Assembly: GCF_006539525.1 (NCBI RefSeq)
Contig: NZ_BJNE01000010.1
Coordinates: forward strand, 1-64,000
Direction: 5' to 3'
Origin: Glutamicibacter nicotianae
GTDB lineage: Bacteria > Actinomycetota > Actinomycetes > Actinomycetales > Micrococcaceae
DNA: 64,000 bases
Shown here: positions 9,174 to 19,443 of the stretch, piece by piece
How the letters are laid out: each line of letters starts with the position of its first letter
How positions within the stretch are numbered: the stretch's first letter is position 1
Notes under the pieces: generated by a model
The model's input: the letters and a program-made list of their open reading frames with translations, nothing else
The model's database searches: none
What the model was told of the DNA's origin: nothing
Position numbers and translations under genes: made by a program

Positions 9174-10100
9174 GTGGCCAATCCTGCGATCGAGAAGACC
9201 CTAGCCTTCGCCGAATTCGACACCACCTTGATGTCAGCGCCGAAGGATTCGCCCTGGCTGGATAATGGCGCGGTCACCGGGGAATTCAACCCGTCCTACG
9301 CGGTGCTCGAACGGCTGCTGAGCATCCCGGTGCGTTCCAAGGCCGTCACCCGTTCGGGCCGCTTCGCCCAGGGCGTGGATGCCTGGCTGGCGCACGAGCT
9401 GCGGCGTGCCGGCTTCGATGCCGACCTGGTCTGGCCGCGCCCCGAAGCGCCGCGGGTGCTGTCCAGCGACATCCTTGAGCTGCTGCGCAAGCTGCCCGAA
9501 CGGCTGGCCGACGAGGTGCACGAGTCCATCATGGCCGGCAAGGCGGGCAGCACCGACGCGCGCATCCTGGGCCGCGCCTACATGAAGCAGACCGACGTGG
9601 TGATGACCCACTGGTCCACCGGCCCCGAACTGCTGCTGAGCACCAAGGCGATGACTTCGTCCTTCGGCAAGAACCTGGCCAACCGCTATGAAGAGGCCTA
9701 CGGCGACGCGGCGAACCTGCGCGCCCGCTACCCGCTGGCCGCCGTCGGGTTCTTCTTCGTGCAGCGCGCCACGATCCTGGAATCCGAGCCGGCCGCCTTC
9801 CGCCGCACCGTGGACATGATCCGCAAGCTGCGCGACTTCGGCGACGGCTTCGGCTACACCGCCACCGGCCTGCTGCTGGTGGACTGGGATGATGCGGCCG
9901 AGCAGCCGGAGGTCAAGTGCGTCCATGCCCCGGTGCCTGCCGACATTGCCGCCCCGCAGTTCCTCAACGCCATGGTCGATGCGGTCCTGAAGGTCACCCC
10001 GATCGACTTGCACGAGGCAGCTCGCGCTCGCCGGGCCGGCGAAGTCGCCCCGCTGCCGGGCCACGCCATGGTGGACGAGCAGCAGGACGCCCTGTTCTAG
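9174..10100 (+). CDS. Putative restriction endonuclease partner of the upstream methylase
   Basis: A 308-residue soluble protein that I do not recognise as a named family. The start GTG 9174 lies 2 bases after the methylase stop. A stretch TDVVMTHWSTGPELLLSTK has acidic D141, E152 and K158 on what looks like two beta-strands, resembling a degenerate PD-(D/E)xK core, although the usual D/E before x-Lys is Ser here. The following SSFGKNLANRYEEAYGDA is polar and likely conserved. Length (300-residue range) and gene coupling match the nuclease of a type II-like system. The nuclease role is an inference from context. It could also be a specificity or accessory subunit. Confidence 0.6.
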   Translation: MANPAIEKTLAFAEFDTTLMSAPKDSPWLDNGAVTGEFNPSYAVLERLLSIPVRSKAVTRSGRFAQGVDAWLAHELRRAGFDADLVWPRPEAPRVLSSDILELLRKLPERLADEVHESIMAGKAGSTDARILGRAYMKQTDVVMTHWSTGPELLLSTKAMTSSFGKNLANRYEEAYGDAANLRARYPLAAVGFFFVQRATILESEPAAFRRTVDMIRKLRDFGDGFGYTATGLLLVDWDDAAEQPEVKCVHAPVPADIAAPQFLNAMVDAVLKVTPIDLHEAARARRAGEVAPLPGHAMVDEQQDALF

Positions 10101-10127
10101 CCTGATCCAGAAAGCCGTCCCAGGCCG

Positions 10128-10745
10128 TCACATCACCGGCACGGCGGAGGCCGGATCCTCGGAGCCGAACTGCGCGGCGAAGCGGTGCATCGGGCTGGCG
10201 GGCAGAGCCAGGCTCGGGACCGGCTGCGCGGCGCCGGGCAGCTGGATGGCTACCTGGTCGGCGGAAGCCTGCGGCAGGTCCGCGGCCCACTGCCAGGCGG
10301 CTTCGGTGGCCCGGTAGATGAACTTGAGCCGGCCCTCGTGCTCGAAGCTGCGCTCGCGCTGCCACAGCTCGGAGCGCTCGTAGAAGGCCCAGGAGGCAGG
10401 GTTCTGCGAATCGATGACGCTGATCGGGGTCTTGCCCGAACGCAGGGCATGGGCCAGGCGCAATGAGGTCACATGCTGGCGGATGCCCAGGCGGCGGTAG
10501 TCGGCGCGCACCGCCATGCAGCCCAGTTCCACCGCGTTCATCGAGGACGTCGGCGCCACGATGGAGTCGTGCACCAGGCCGGCGGCAACCAGGGTGCCCT
10601 GGTCGCGCACGGTCACCAGGAGGCTGAGGCGATCGAACTTCTGATGCCAGCGCTGGTCGACCACGGTGTAGAGGGTCGCCAATTCATCGCGCTGGGCTGG
10701 CTGAACGCATAGGGATGACAAGGAAAAGTTCAGGTTTTCAAACAC
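10128..10745 (-). CDS. GNAT family N-acetyltransferase
   Basis: A 205-residue protein with a GNAT fold. The acetyl-CoA-binding motif A is VRADYRRLGIRQHV (around residues 79-92), preceded by the beta-strand segment ELGCMAV and followed by DSQNPASWAFYERS, the motif B region. The substrate is unknown. The GTG start has an AGGACC element upstream. It is convergent with the methylase-nuclease pair (27 bases between stop codons) and unlikely to be part of it. Confidence 0.75.
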   Translation of the reverse strand: MFENLNFSLSSLCVQPAQRDELATLYTVVDQRWHQKFDRLSLLVTVRDQGTLVAAGLVHDSIVAPTSSMNAVELGCMAVRADYRRLGIRQHVTSLRLAHALRSGKTPISVIDSQNPASWAFYERSELWQRERSFEHEGRLKFIYRATEAAWQWAADLPQASADQVAIQLPGAAQPVPSLALPASPMHRFAAQFGSEDPASAVPVM

Positions 10746-11155
10746 TGGGGTACGGTCCTAAAAGCTAAGAACGAACGAAAGATGAGGCTTTGCGCGGTGG
10801 ATCAAAATCCACTGCGCGGTTTCGTTGGCCTTGAGGGGACCGATGCCGGCGGCTTCCGGCAACTTCCTTGTAGGGTCCAGTTTGAGCTCGATGAGCTAGA
10901 AAAATTATGGAGCCTGAAGTCCCTTTTTGACAAGTGGAAAAGGGTACTTTCAGGTGAATCCCAAATAAACCATTCGGCATTGTTTTTCTGCTCTACTCAC
11001 TGGCCAAGCCGCAGGGATTCAACGCGGCGTTCGATGCGGCACATCGGCGTGTTCGGGGCAGGGATCCGGCGGCTTGAGCCGGGGCCGATTTGGAGCGGGG
11101 CTCGTTTCCCCGGTAGGATTGCTTATGCACTTGGCTAGCAAGTCAGGGCGCAGAT
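10746..11155. other. Intergenic region between GNAT gene and tRNA-Val
   Basis: About 410 bases without a supported gene. On the minus strand a TTGTCA (10928-10933) and CATAAT (10904-10909) pair with an 18-base spacer could be the GNAT promoter. A stem (10792-10802 with 10807-10817, one mismatch) would fall in its leader. Neither is more than suggestive. Confidence 0.4.
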
Positions 11156-11232
11156 GGATCTTTAGCTCAGTTGGTTAGAGCGTTCGCCTCACACGCGAAA
11201 GGTCGCTGGTTCGAGTCCAGTAAGATCCACCA
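11156..11232 (+). tRNA. tRNA-Val (anticodon CAC)
   Basis: Acceptor GGATCTT/AAGATCC, D-arm GCTC/GAGC, anticodon stem TTCGC/GCGAA with loop CTCACAC giving CAC, T-arm GCTGG/CCAGT around TTCGAGT, and an encoded CCA end. All arms are complete. Confidence 0.96.
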
Positions 11233-11242
11233 AAATCGAAAG

Positions 11243-11263
11243 CCACCGCAATGCGGTGGTTTT
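11243..11263 (+). terminator. Terminator after tRNA-Val
   Basis: A 7-base-pair stem CCACCGC/GCGGTGG with AAT loop and TTTT. Confidence 0.8.
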
Positions 11264-11288
11264 CGTCGTCTCCGGCACAGTCCGGAAG

Positions 11289-12335
11289 CTAGGCTCCGAG
11301 CAGCTGGTGCACCCGAGGCTTGACCTCTTCGCCAAGCAGCTTGATGCTCTCCAGCATCGCCTCGTGCGGCAAGGAGCCCGCAGAGTACTTGATGTCGACG
11401 CGGGACAGGCCCAGCTGCTGGGCCACCTTGGCCATCTTCCGCGCCACGGTGTCCGGGCTGCCGGCCATCATGGCTCCCTCCGGTCCCATGGAGGCCTGCA
11501 AGCGCATTTTGCTGGCAGGTGGCCAGCCCCGTTCGGCCCCCAGCCGGTTCATGGTGCGCTGGTAATGGGGCCAGAGCGTTTCCAGGGCTTCCTCGTCGCT
11601 GCCAGCCACCAGGCCATGGAAGTGCGCCGAGACCGGCAGCTGCTCCTGGCCGAATTCCTCCAGCGCGCGGCGGTAGAGGGTGGCCAGGCCTTCGAACGCC
11701 GAAGGCTGGCCGCCGATGATGGCCAGGCACAGCGGCAGGCCGTGCCGGGCCGCGCGGATCACCGACTGCGGGCTGCCGCCGACCCCCACCCACGTGGTCA
11801 GCGGCTTGCCCTCCAGCAGCGGGTAGATCTGCTGGTTGCGCAGGGCAGAGCGGTGCTTTCCCTGCCATGACACCGGTGCGCCGTGGCGCAGCTTGGCCAG
11901 CAGATGCAGCTTCTCCTCGAACAGGTCCTCGTAGTCCTCGAGGTCCAGGCCGAACAGCGGGAAGGATTCGATGAAAGAGCCGCGGCCGGCGATGATCTCG
12001 GTCCGCCCGTTGGAAATGGCGTCCAAGGTCGCGAAGCGTTCGTAGACGCGCACCGGGTCATCGCTGGAGAGCACGGTTACCGCGGTGCCCAGCTTGATGC
12101 GCTGCGTGGTGCTGGCCAGTGCGGCCAGCACGATTTCGGGGGAGGAGATGGCGTAGTCGTCGCGGTGGTGCTCGCCCACGCCGAAGAAATCAAGATTCGA
12201 GGCTTCGGCCTGCTGCCCTTCGGTGATGACATTGCGGATCACCTGGGCATGGCTCAGCGGGTTGCCGTCGGCGTCCTCGGTGATGTCGCCGAAGGTCTCG
12301 GCGCCGATCTCGGGCAAGGGGAACTGCGTAGTCAC
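11289..12335 (-). CDS. LLM class flavin-dependent oxidoreductase
   Basis: A 348-residue bacterial-luciferase-like (TIM-barrel) flavin monooxygenase or reductase. Typical segments are FFGVGEHHRDDYAISSPEIVLAA, RIKLGTAVTVLSSDDPVRVYE and GRTEIIAGRGSF near residues 40-120, and a late TWVGVGGSPQSVIRAA. The substrate cannot be assigned. The minus-strand frame stays open for 1.5 kb upstream, but GTG 12335 with GGAGG 7 bases before it begins at the family N-terminus, and the extension overlaps the divergent exporter gene. Confidence 0.88.
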   Translation of the reverse strand: MTTQFPLPEIGAETFGDITEDADGNPLSHAQVIRNVITEGQQAEASNLDFFGVGEHHRDDYAISSPEIVLAALASTTQRIKLGTAVTVLSSDDPVRVYERFATLDAISNGRTEIIAGRGSFIESFPLFGLDLEDYEDLFEEKLHLLAKLRHGAPVSWQGKHRSALRNQQIYPLLEGKPLTTWVGVGGSPQSVIRAARHGLPLCLAIIGGQPSAFEGLATLYRRALEEFGQEQLPVSAHFHGLVAGSDEEALETLWPHYQRTMNRLGAERGWPPASKMRLQASMGPEGAMMAGSPDTVARKMAKVAQQLGLSRVDIKYSAGSLPHEAMLESIKLLGEEVKPRVHQLLGA

Positions 12336-12536
12336 TGCAACCTCCGAATATATGCAAACACATCTAACTTCCGCTTGGTGCAACCAACTGCGGACCGGCA
12401 GTATTCCAGTGGCCGAAAATACCCCTGAATGTGTCCGGGGATACCTCGCGAATTCACCACGTTCCGGCCAACTTTCCATGCACGGGTTGTATGGTGAATC
12501 CCATGGGAAAAACTTTGGTTGAGGGGGGAGTGATTC

Positions 12537-14207
12537 GTGGCGCATCGATCTAGCGAGGAGCAGTCCGCCGAGTCGACTGCCGCAGGCGAGGATCCGGCTC
12601 CTGCCGCTGGCGCTTTGCCCCGCATTGCCACTAGTGAGATCAATATGGGCTTCCATCCGGCGGAACCCGCCGAAGAGCCTGCCATGGCCTCGGAACTGCC
12701 GCTCAACACCGCGGTCAGCGCCAATGTGGCGGCTGCCGATGCCTCCGATATCGAGTGGCGCACCGGCCAGGTCCACACCACCGATGAGGGCATCACCCTC
12801 ATGCCTACCCGCGCCAACCCGGTGGCCCGCCGCCTGCTGGCGAAAATGTGGATCTCGGACACCCCTCCCACCCAGGCGCTGAACATCGTCGAGCGCCTCC
12901 AGGGCACGCCCTATGCCAACCCCAAGATCAACGTGGACCAGGACGCATCCAACCGGCGCACCATGGAATTCGCGCTGGACTTGGGCGAGACCCTGATCCG
13001 CTACGGCGCAGGCGCCCTGGAAGTGGAAACCAGCATCATCGCGGTGACCGCGGCACTGGGCCTGAGCCACTTGGACGTGGACATCACCAACCAGTCCCTG
13101 CATTTGAACTACAGCCCGCCGGATGCCGAAAGCTATTCGGTGCTGCGCGTGGTCCGCTCCTACACCGCGAACTACGCCGGCATGGTGCTGGTGCACGAGC
13201 TCGTCTCGGACATCATCGCCGGCGGCGTATCGCGCACCGCCTCGGCCAAGCGGCTGAAGGAGATCACCCGTCAACCCAAGCCGTTCCCGCGTTGGATCGT
13301 CGCCTGCGGGCGGGCAGTGTTCGCCGCCGCGTTCGTGCTGTTCATTGGCGGTTCCTGGGCTGGCGCGCTGGTGGCGATGATCTCTTCGAGCCTCGTGACG
13401 CAGATCGGGCGGTACGGTTCGCGCTGGCGGGTGCCCGAGTTCTTCACCATCGCCGCCTCGACCTTGGCGGTCACGGGCATCGCCTTGCTGGGGCACCAAT
13501 TCCATGCACCCCTGGATCCGGCGCTGGTGGTTTCCGGCGGCATCCTGCTGCTGCTCCCGTCGGGCAGGTTCGTCTCGGCATTGCAAGATGCCATCAACGG
13601 CTTCCCGGTGACCGCGGTAGGCCGCCTGTTCTCTGCCAGCCTGATCTACGGGGCGATCCTGTGCGGCATTGCCACGGCGTTGGTGATCTCGGATCTGCTC
13701 GGCGGGGAAAAGGTCGATGTCCACCAGATCGCGACAACAGAGTATCCGGCTTGGCTGCTGGTGATCCTGGTGGGTGTGGCCATCGTTGCCGGTGCGGTCA
13801 CCGAGCAAAGCGCGCTGCGCCTGCTGCTGCCTACTGCCGGCATTGCTGTTGGCGGCTACCTGGTGCAGCTGCTGGCCGTAAGCATTGGACTCGGTGACCG
13901 GGCCACCCCGGCGCTGGTTGCCACGGTGATCGGTTTCGCCGCCCGGCTGGCCGCGGACAAGCTCAGGTCCCCGCAGCTGGTGCTGGCGGCCCCCGCGGTC
14001 ATGTTCCTGCTTCCCGGCTTGATGATCTTCCGCGCAATGTACGGAATCGTCATCAACGTGGAAGACATGGCCACCGGCCTGGTGGAAATGTTCAACGCGA
14101 TGGCGATCATGCTTTCCATCGCTGGCGGGGTCGTCTTCGGCGATACGCTGTGCCGTCCGTTGACCTCTACCGCCCGGCGCGAGCGCCGGCGCATCCGCCG
14201 ACGCTAA
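12537..14207 (+). CDS. Threonine/serine exporter family protein (ThrE-like)
   Basis: A 556-residue membrane protein. A cytoplasmic N-terminal region of about 115 residues precedes the DUF1212/ThrE domain, whose signature is ALDLGETLIRYGAGALEVETSI. About ten transmembrane helices follow in two blocks, the second corresponding to the ThrE_2 half. In Corynebacterium ThrE exports threonine and serine, and that role is inferred here. The GTG start has GAGGGGGGAG upstream. Its stop overlaps the convergent ung stop by 4 bases. Confidence 0.87.
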   Translation: MAHRSSEEQSAESTAAGEDPAPAAGALPRIATSEINMGFHPAEPAEEPAMASELPLNTAVSANVAAADASDIEWRTGQVHTTDEGITLMPTRANPVARRLLAKMWISDTPPTQALNIVERLQGTPYANPKINVDQDASNRRTMEFALDLGETLIRYGAGALEVETSIIAVTAALGLSHLDVDITNQSLHLNYSPPDAESYSVLRVVRSYTANYAGMVLVHELVSDIIAGGVSRTASAKRLKEITRQPKPFPRWIVACGRAVFAAAFVLFIGGSWAGALVAMISSSLVTQIGRYGSRWRVPEFFTIAASTLAVTGIALLGHQFHAPLDPALVVSGGILLLLPSGRFVSALQDAINGFPVTAVGRLFSASLIYGAILCGIATALVISDLLGGEKVDVHQIATTEYPAWLLVILVGVAIVAGAVTEQSALRLLLPTAGIAVGGYLVQLLAVSIGLGDRATPALVATVIGFAARLAADKLRSPQLVLAAPAVMFLLPGLMIFRAMYGIVINVEDMATGLVEMFNAMAIMLSIAGGVVFGDTLCRPLTSTARRERRRIRRR

Positions 14208-14977
14208 GTTCTCGGCAATGACCAGTCGATCGGCTCCTGTCCGCTATCGGACAGGAGCCGATTGATATTCGAGAAGGGCTTGGAGCCGAAGAAGCCGCGC
14301 GAGGCGGACAGCGGCGAGGGGTGGGCGCTTTGCAGCTGCACGGCGTTGGGCAGGGATCCGGAAAGCTTCTGCGCATGATTGCCCCACAGCAGCGCCACCA
14401 AAGGCAGCGGCCGCTCATCCAGCGCCTGGAGGATCGCCTGCAGGATTGGCGCCCATCCCAGCTTCTGGTGCGAGCCGGCATTGCCCGCGGTCACCGAGAG
14501 CACCTGGTTCAGCAGCAAGACTCCCTGGGACAGCCAAGGACCCAGATCCGGATGCGGGACCGGATCCAGACCGAGATCGGCCTGCAGCTCCTTGTAGATA
14601 TTGGCCAGGGAACGCGGCAGCGGGCGGACCTGCTTATTCGCCGCGAAGGCCAAGCCGTTGGGGTGGCCGGGCGTCGGATAGGGGTCCTGGCCAATAATTA
14701 GGACCTTGACCTCGGATAATGGCAAGCTCAGTGCGCGGAACATCACCTCCGGCGCTGGAAGGATCTGCTCGCCGGCGGCCGAGCGGGCCGCCAAATCGCT
14801 GGCCAAGCGACGCAGCAGCGCGTCCTGGCGGCTGAGCGCAGGAACCCAGTCTTCGGCAATAAACCCGTGGTCGGCCATGGATTTTGCGCCGTGGTAGAAC
14901 GGGAAATCCGCCGCGTCATACACGGGCGTCGCGGCTGGCTCGGGAGCATCGAAAAGTGCTGGCTGCATATCGTCCAT
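14204..14977 (-). CDS. ung: Uracil-DNA glycosylase
   Basis: A 257-residue family 1 UDG that removes uracil from DNA. The catalytic water-activating motif is GQDPYP at residues 96-101, with Asp98, where many enzymes have GQDPYH. LLLNQVLSV is the uracil-binding strand, LLWGNHAQ is conserved, and the DNA-minor-groove loop HPSPLSASRGFFG ends the active site. No operon partner. It overlaps the 3' end of the convergent exporter gene by 4 bases. Confidence 0.95.
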   Translation of the reverse strand: MDDMQPALFDAPEPAATPVYDAADFPFYHGAKSMADHGFIAEDWVPALSRQDALLRRLASDLAARSAAGEQILPAPEVMFRALSLPLSEVKVLIIGQDPYPTPGHPNGLAFAANKQVRPLPRSLANIYKELQADLGLDPVPHPDLGPWLSQGVLLLNQVLSVTAGNAGSHQKLGWAPILQAILQALDERPLPLVALLWGNHAQKLSGSLPNAVQLQSAHPSPLSASRGFFGSKPFSNINRLLSDSGQEPIDWSLPRT

Positions 14978-15133
14978 AGAGGCAATTGTGCCGTTTTTCT
15001 GGCGTGCCTGTGCTCGGCCACACGGTGTTAGGCAAGCAGATTGGTTAGAATATCGGTGGTATATCTACCGGTGGTGGATTGCATGCATAGCCGAAACCCG
15101 AGAAAACCGATCCAAGAACCGAGGTGAGAACGT

Positions 15134-15424
15134 ATGGCTGAGAATGGATTGCTGGCGGATTTCGTGATGAACCCGGATTCGGAATTGGACGAGCGTTCGC
15201 AACAGATCCTCAACCTGGAAAAGTTGTGGTGGAAGTATGCCGGGGCCAAGGAACAAGCCATTACCATGCAGTTTTCGATGTCGCCGACGAATTACTACCA
15301 GCTGCTGAACCAGCTGATTGAAACCGACGCGGCACTGGCCTACGACCCGATGTTGGTCAAGCGCCTGCGCAGAGCACGTTCTACAAAACGTCGCGTGGGC
15401 GGTAAGGTCGGCACGGGACGATAA
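15134..15424 (+). CDS. DUF3263 family protein
   Basis: A 96-residue actinobacterial protein of unknown function. LDERSQQILNLEKLWWKYAG, then AITMQFSMSPTNYYQLLNQL and DPMLVKRLRRAR, match the DUF3263 pattern. The MSPTNYYQLLNQL segment looks like a recognition helix, and the basic C-terminus suggests nucleic-acid binding. It lies 42 bases upstream of a LytR_C-domain gene, probably co-transcribed. Confidence 0.85.
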   Translation: MAENGLLADFVMNPDSELDERSQQILNLEKLWWKYAGAKEQAITMQFSMSPTNYYQLLNQLIETDAALAYDPMLVKRLRRARSTKRRVGGKVGTGR

Positions 15425-15466
15425 CCCTGCCTGCCGCGACCAATCAGACCTCGAGCAAGGACGAGA

Positions 15467-16072
15467 ATGACCAACTACCCGCGTGACGAATTTGATCGCG
15501 TTCCGGAATTCAGCACCCGTGTGGGTTCGCACCACGCCCACGGATGGGCGCAGTCCGCCGCGTCAAAGTCAACCGGTGGGAAATTGCGCTGGGTAGTGCT
15601 GACCGCAGTGCTCGTGCTGGTGATCGGTGCCTTGTCCTTCATCTTCGGTCCGCAGCTCAAGGAGACCCTTGCGACTTCGGCTGAAAGCGAAACCTCGCAA
15701 TCCCAGGAAAAGACGGCCGAGTCCTCCGAGGAAGCAGCACCGAGCGAATCCGAATCGCCATCAAGCACCATCGATGACGAGGACGTCCTCTATGGCCAGC
15801 TGATTGGCGTCTACAACGCGGCCAGCGTCGCCGGCCTGGCCAACGCGGGCGAGGAAGCCATGACCGAAGCCGGGTTCACCAGCGTCGTCGCCGACAACTG
15901 GACCAAGCCGGCCGAAGTGTCCGCGGTCTACTACATGTCCGAGGCCTACCGGACCACCGCTGAAAAAGCCGCAGAAGTCCTGAATATCGACGAAGTCCTG
16001 CAGACCAGCAACATTCCGAACCGGGTCACCGTCGTTTTGGGATCAGACGACACCCTGGGGCTCAACGAATAA
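15467..16072 (+). CDS. LytR C-terminal domain protein, membrane anchored
   Basis: A 201-residue protein: cytoplasmic N-terminus (1-39), one transmembrane helix (about 40-61), an acidic Ser/Glu-rich linker (70-105), and a C-terminal LytR_C domain (QLIGVYNAASVAGLANAGEEAM to the end) outside the cell. Such domains accompany LytR-CpsA-Psr cell-wall ligases, but the catalytic domain is absent here. The function is unknown. DUF3263 upstream and groEL downstream are the usual actinobacterial neighbours. Confidence 0.85.
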   Translation: MTNYPRDEFDRVPEFSTRVGSHHAHGWAQSAASKSTGGKLRWVVLTAVLVLVIGALSFIFGPQLKETLATSAESETSQSQEKTAESSEEAAPSESESPSSTIDDEDVLYGQLIGVYNAASVAGLANAGEEAMTEAGFTSVVADNWTKPAEVSAVYYMSEAYRTTAEKAAEVLNIDEVLQTSNIPNRVTVVLGSDDTLGLNE

Positions 16073-16107
16073 TTCGTTCATAATTCCATACGCTCAGAGC
16101 CGATCGG

Positions 16108-16134
16108 CTTGCACTCGCCATGCGAGAGTGCCAA
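16108..16134 (+). promoter_or_regulatory. CIRCE element 1 (HrcA operator), distal
   Basis: CTTGCACTC-N9-GAGTGCCAA. It keeps the GCACTC/GAGTGC core and the exact 9-base spacer of the CIRCE consensus, with two or three mismatches in the outer bases. It lies about 230 bases before the groEL start. Confidence 0.75.
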
Positions 16135-16142
16135 TATTTGTA

Positions 16143-16169
16143 TTAGCACTCATGCGTTGCGACTGCTAA
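16143..16169 (+). promoter_or_regulatory. CIRCE element 2 (HrcA operator), proximal
   Basis: TTAGCACTC-N9-GACTGCTAA, one mismatch from the CIRCE consensus (GACTGCTAA for GAGTGCTAA). It starts 8 bases after the first element. Repression of groEL by HrcA is the known role of this site. Confidence 0.88.
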
Positions 16170-16265
16170 CGCCGGTCGGCTTTTGCGTTCACCAGGACGT
16201 CCAAAGCGCCGGATGGCGGATGCGGCGCGTGGAGCGTGGAAAATACCTCAGATAGCGAGAGCTGA

Positions 16266-18005
<1,740 letters not shown>

Positions 18006-18040
18006 GCTTCCCGCATGCACTAAGCACGCAGTCAACGCGC

Positions 18041-18080
18041 CGATGGCCCGGATCCTTCCAAGAAGGGATCCGGGCCATCG
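18041..18080 (+). terminator. Terminator after groEL
   Basis: A 15-base-pair GC-rich stem (18041-18055 with 18066-18080), between convergent genes. It lacks a clear T-run. Confidence 0.7.
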
Positions 18081-18107
18081 GCCGTTGTGCGTGCAACGGG
18101 CACCGGG

Positions 18108-18998
18108 CTAAAGCCAGCCGCGCAGCAGTTCCAGTTCGGTCTGCAGATTATGCCGGGCGCTGCGATCCCAGCGCTGGTATCCGGCGGGGGTGCCGTAGAT
18201 CCGTTCCTTCTCCAGCGAGCTGGCCAGGATCTTGCTGCGCCCGGCGGCAAGCACATGGCGCGGAAGATGCTCGTACTCCTTGTAGACCGCCTCGGCATAG
18301 CGCTGGTAGGCCGCGGCGGGACGGGCCAGGACCTCCAGGTCGGCATCGCAGAGGATATGTCCCAGGCGATCGGTCTCTGCGGGCGCATGCGTTGCGGTGA
18401 GCATGACCAGGTCGCTGACCTTCGACACGGCACCGGGGGAGAGCACTCCCCACAGCCGCTCGCGGGCCATGATTGCCGATTTGAATTCGTCTTCGCTGGT
18501 TCCCTCGTAGACGGCATCGTGGAACCAGGCGGCGAGCTGAAGGAGCATGAGCTCTTCATGATCGGCCTGGTTCTTGGCCAGCCAGTCGATGGCTTCCAGC
18601 ACAGAGAGCAGATGCACCCGGTCATGGTAGTGCCGGTGGCTCTGGGACCAGCAGCCCAGCAGCTCGGATCCGAGCTGCGGTTCGGTAGGCAAGGTGCGGG
18701 ACCACCGGCGGGCGAGCACCGCCCCTAATTTCTCCGGACGGTATTTGGCCGGGATCCGAATCCCGGATTTGACCAGTGCCCTCACCAGTTCGCTGCCGGA
18801 GACTTCGAGAGCGCCAGCGGAAACGAGCTGGTCGTAGCGTTCGCGCGGGACATCGTAATGGTCCCGGTCGAAGGCCCGGCGCGAGATGTCCTGCTGCTCG
18901 GCGAACTGATGCAGTTCAGCCAATGACGTATCCGACACCAGATGGGCGAAGAGCGTGCCGTGGGCAGGCCAGCGCGGCGGGTCAATCAGAATGCTCAT
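18108..18998 (-). CDS. DUF4031-HD domain fusion protein
   Basis: A 296-residue protein of two parts. Residues 1-85 match DUF4031 (MSILIDPPRWPAHGTLFAHL, then AFDRDHYDVPRERYDQL). Residues about 105-290 form a predicted metal-dependent HD-type phosphohydrolase, with HYHDRVHLLSVL, LAAWFHDAVY and the distal CDADLEVLA as likely metal ligands. The substrate is unknown. Start ATG 18998 coincides with the DUF4031 N-terminus, 7 codons inside the open frame. No operon partner. Confidence 0.82.
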   Translation of the reverse strand: MSILIDPPRWPAHGTLFAHLVSDTSLAELHQFAEQQDISRRAFDRDHYDVPRERYDQLVSAGALEVSGSELVRALVKSGIRIPAKYRPEKLGAVLARRWSRTLPTEPQLGSELLGCWSQSHRHYHDRVHLLSVLEAIDWLAKNQADHEELMLLQLAAWFHDAVYEGTSEDEFKSAIMARERLWGVLSPGAVSKVSDLVMLTATHAPAETDRLGHILCDADLEVLARPAAAYQRYAEAVYKEYEHLPRHVLAAGRSKILASSLEKERIYGTPAGYQRWDRSARHNLQTELELLRGWL

Positions 18999-19041
18999 AA
19001 GGCTAAGCCTACTGATCAACCTGCCGCTGCGCGTGCGCTGG

Positions 19042-19332
19042 TCAGTATCGGAACAGCGAGGTATTGACCTGCTCGACCTCCTCGTACTGCATGGAGGCGT
19101 GGTTCAGCGCGGTGGCAATGCTGCTCAGCGCCTCTTCGATCTGGACATGCGTTGAGCGCCATTCGGCCACGATCGACTGGAAGGAAGCCGCGGCGGAGCC
19201 CTGCCACGTGCTTTGCAACTGGTCTAGGTTCATCTGCATGGTAGAGACTTCATTGCGCAGCCGGTCGATGGTATTCATGACGGCCTGGGATTTCACCTGC
19301 ATCTCACCGGTGTTGGTGGAGAACGTGCTCAC
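19042..19332 (-). CDS. WXG100 family (ESAT-6-like) protein
   Basis: A 96-residue helical-hairpin protein with the WXG turn as STWQGSAAASF near residues 42-52, flanked by two predicted amphipathic helices. Such proteins are secreted by type VII (ESX) systems as dimers. GTG 19332 is chosen because AAGGGTGA lies just upstream, and the result has the usual family length. No EccC or other ESX component is in the window, and no paired partner gene is adjacent. A two-component system lies on the same strand upstream. Confidence 0.88.
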   Translation of the reverse strand: MSTFSTNTGEMQVKSQAVMNTIDRLRNEVSTMQMNLDQLQSTWQGSAAASFQSIVAEWRSTHVQIEEALSSIATALNHASMQYEEVEQVNTSLFRY

Positions 19333-19443
19333 TGAAATCACCCTTTCTAAAATACGTGAATCGGTCACTGATGCACTTACCCTAGAAACACCGCACCCCG
19401 TGGCGGCGCAAGCCGGCACGGGGTGTGGAGAAGTCCAACGGCG

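Noticed and set aside
10792-10817. A small RNA suggested by a hairpin near the GNAT gene
   Set aside because: The stem has a mismatch and lies in the likely GNAT leader; no promoter or terminator pair supports a separate RNA.
12336-13808. A long minus-strand open frame extending the LLM gene upstream
   Set aside because: It overlaps the well-supported ThrE-like gene in another frame. A GGAGG site and a family N-terminus fix the LLM start at 12335.
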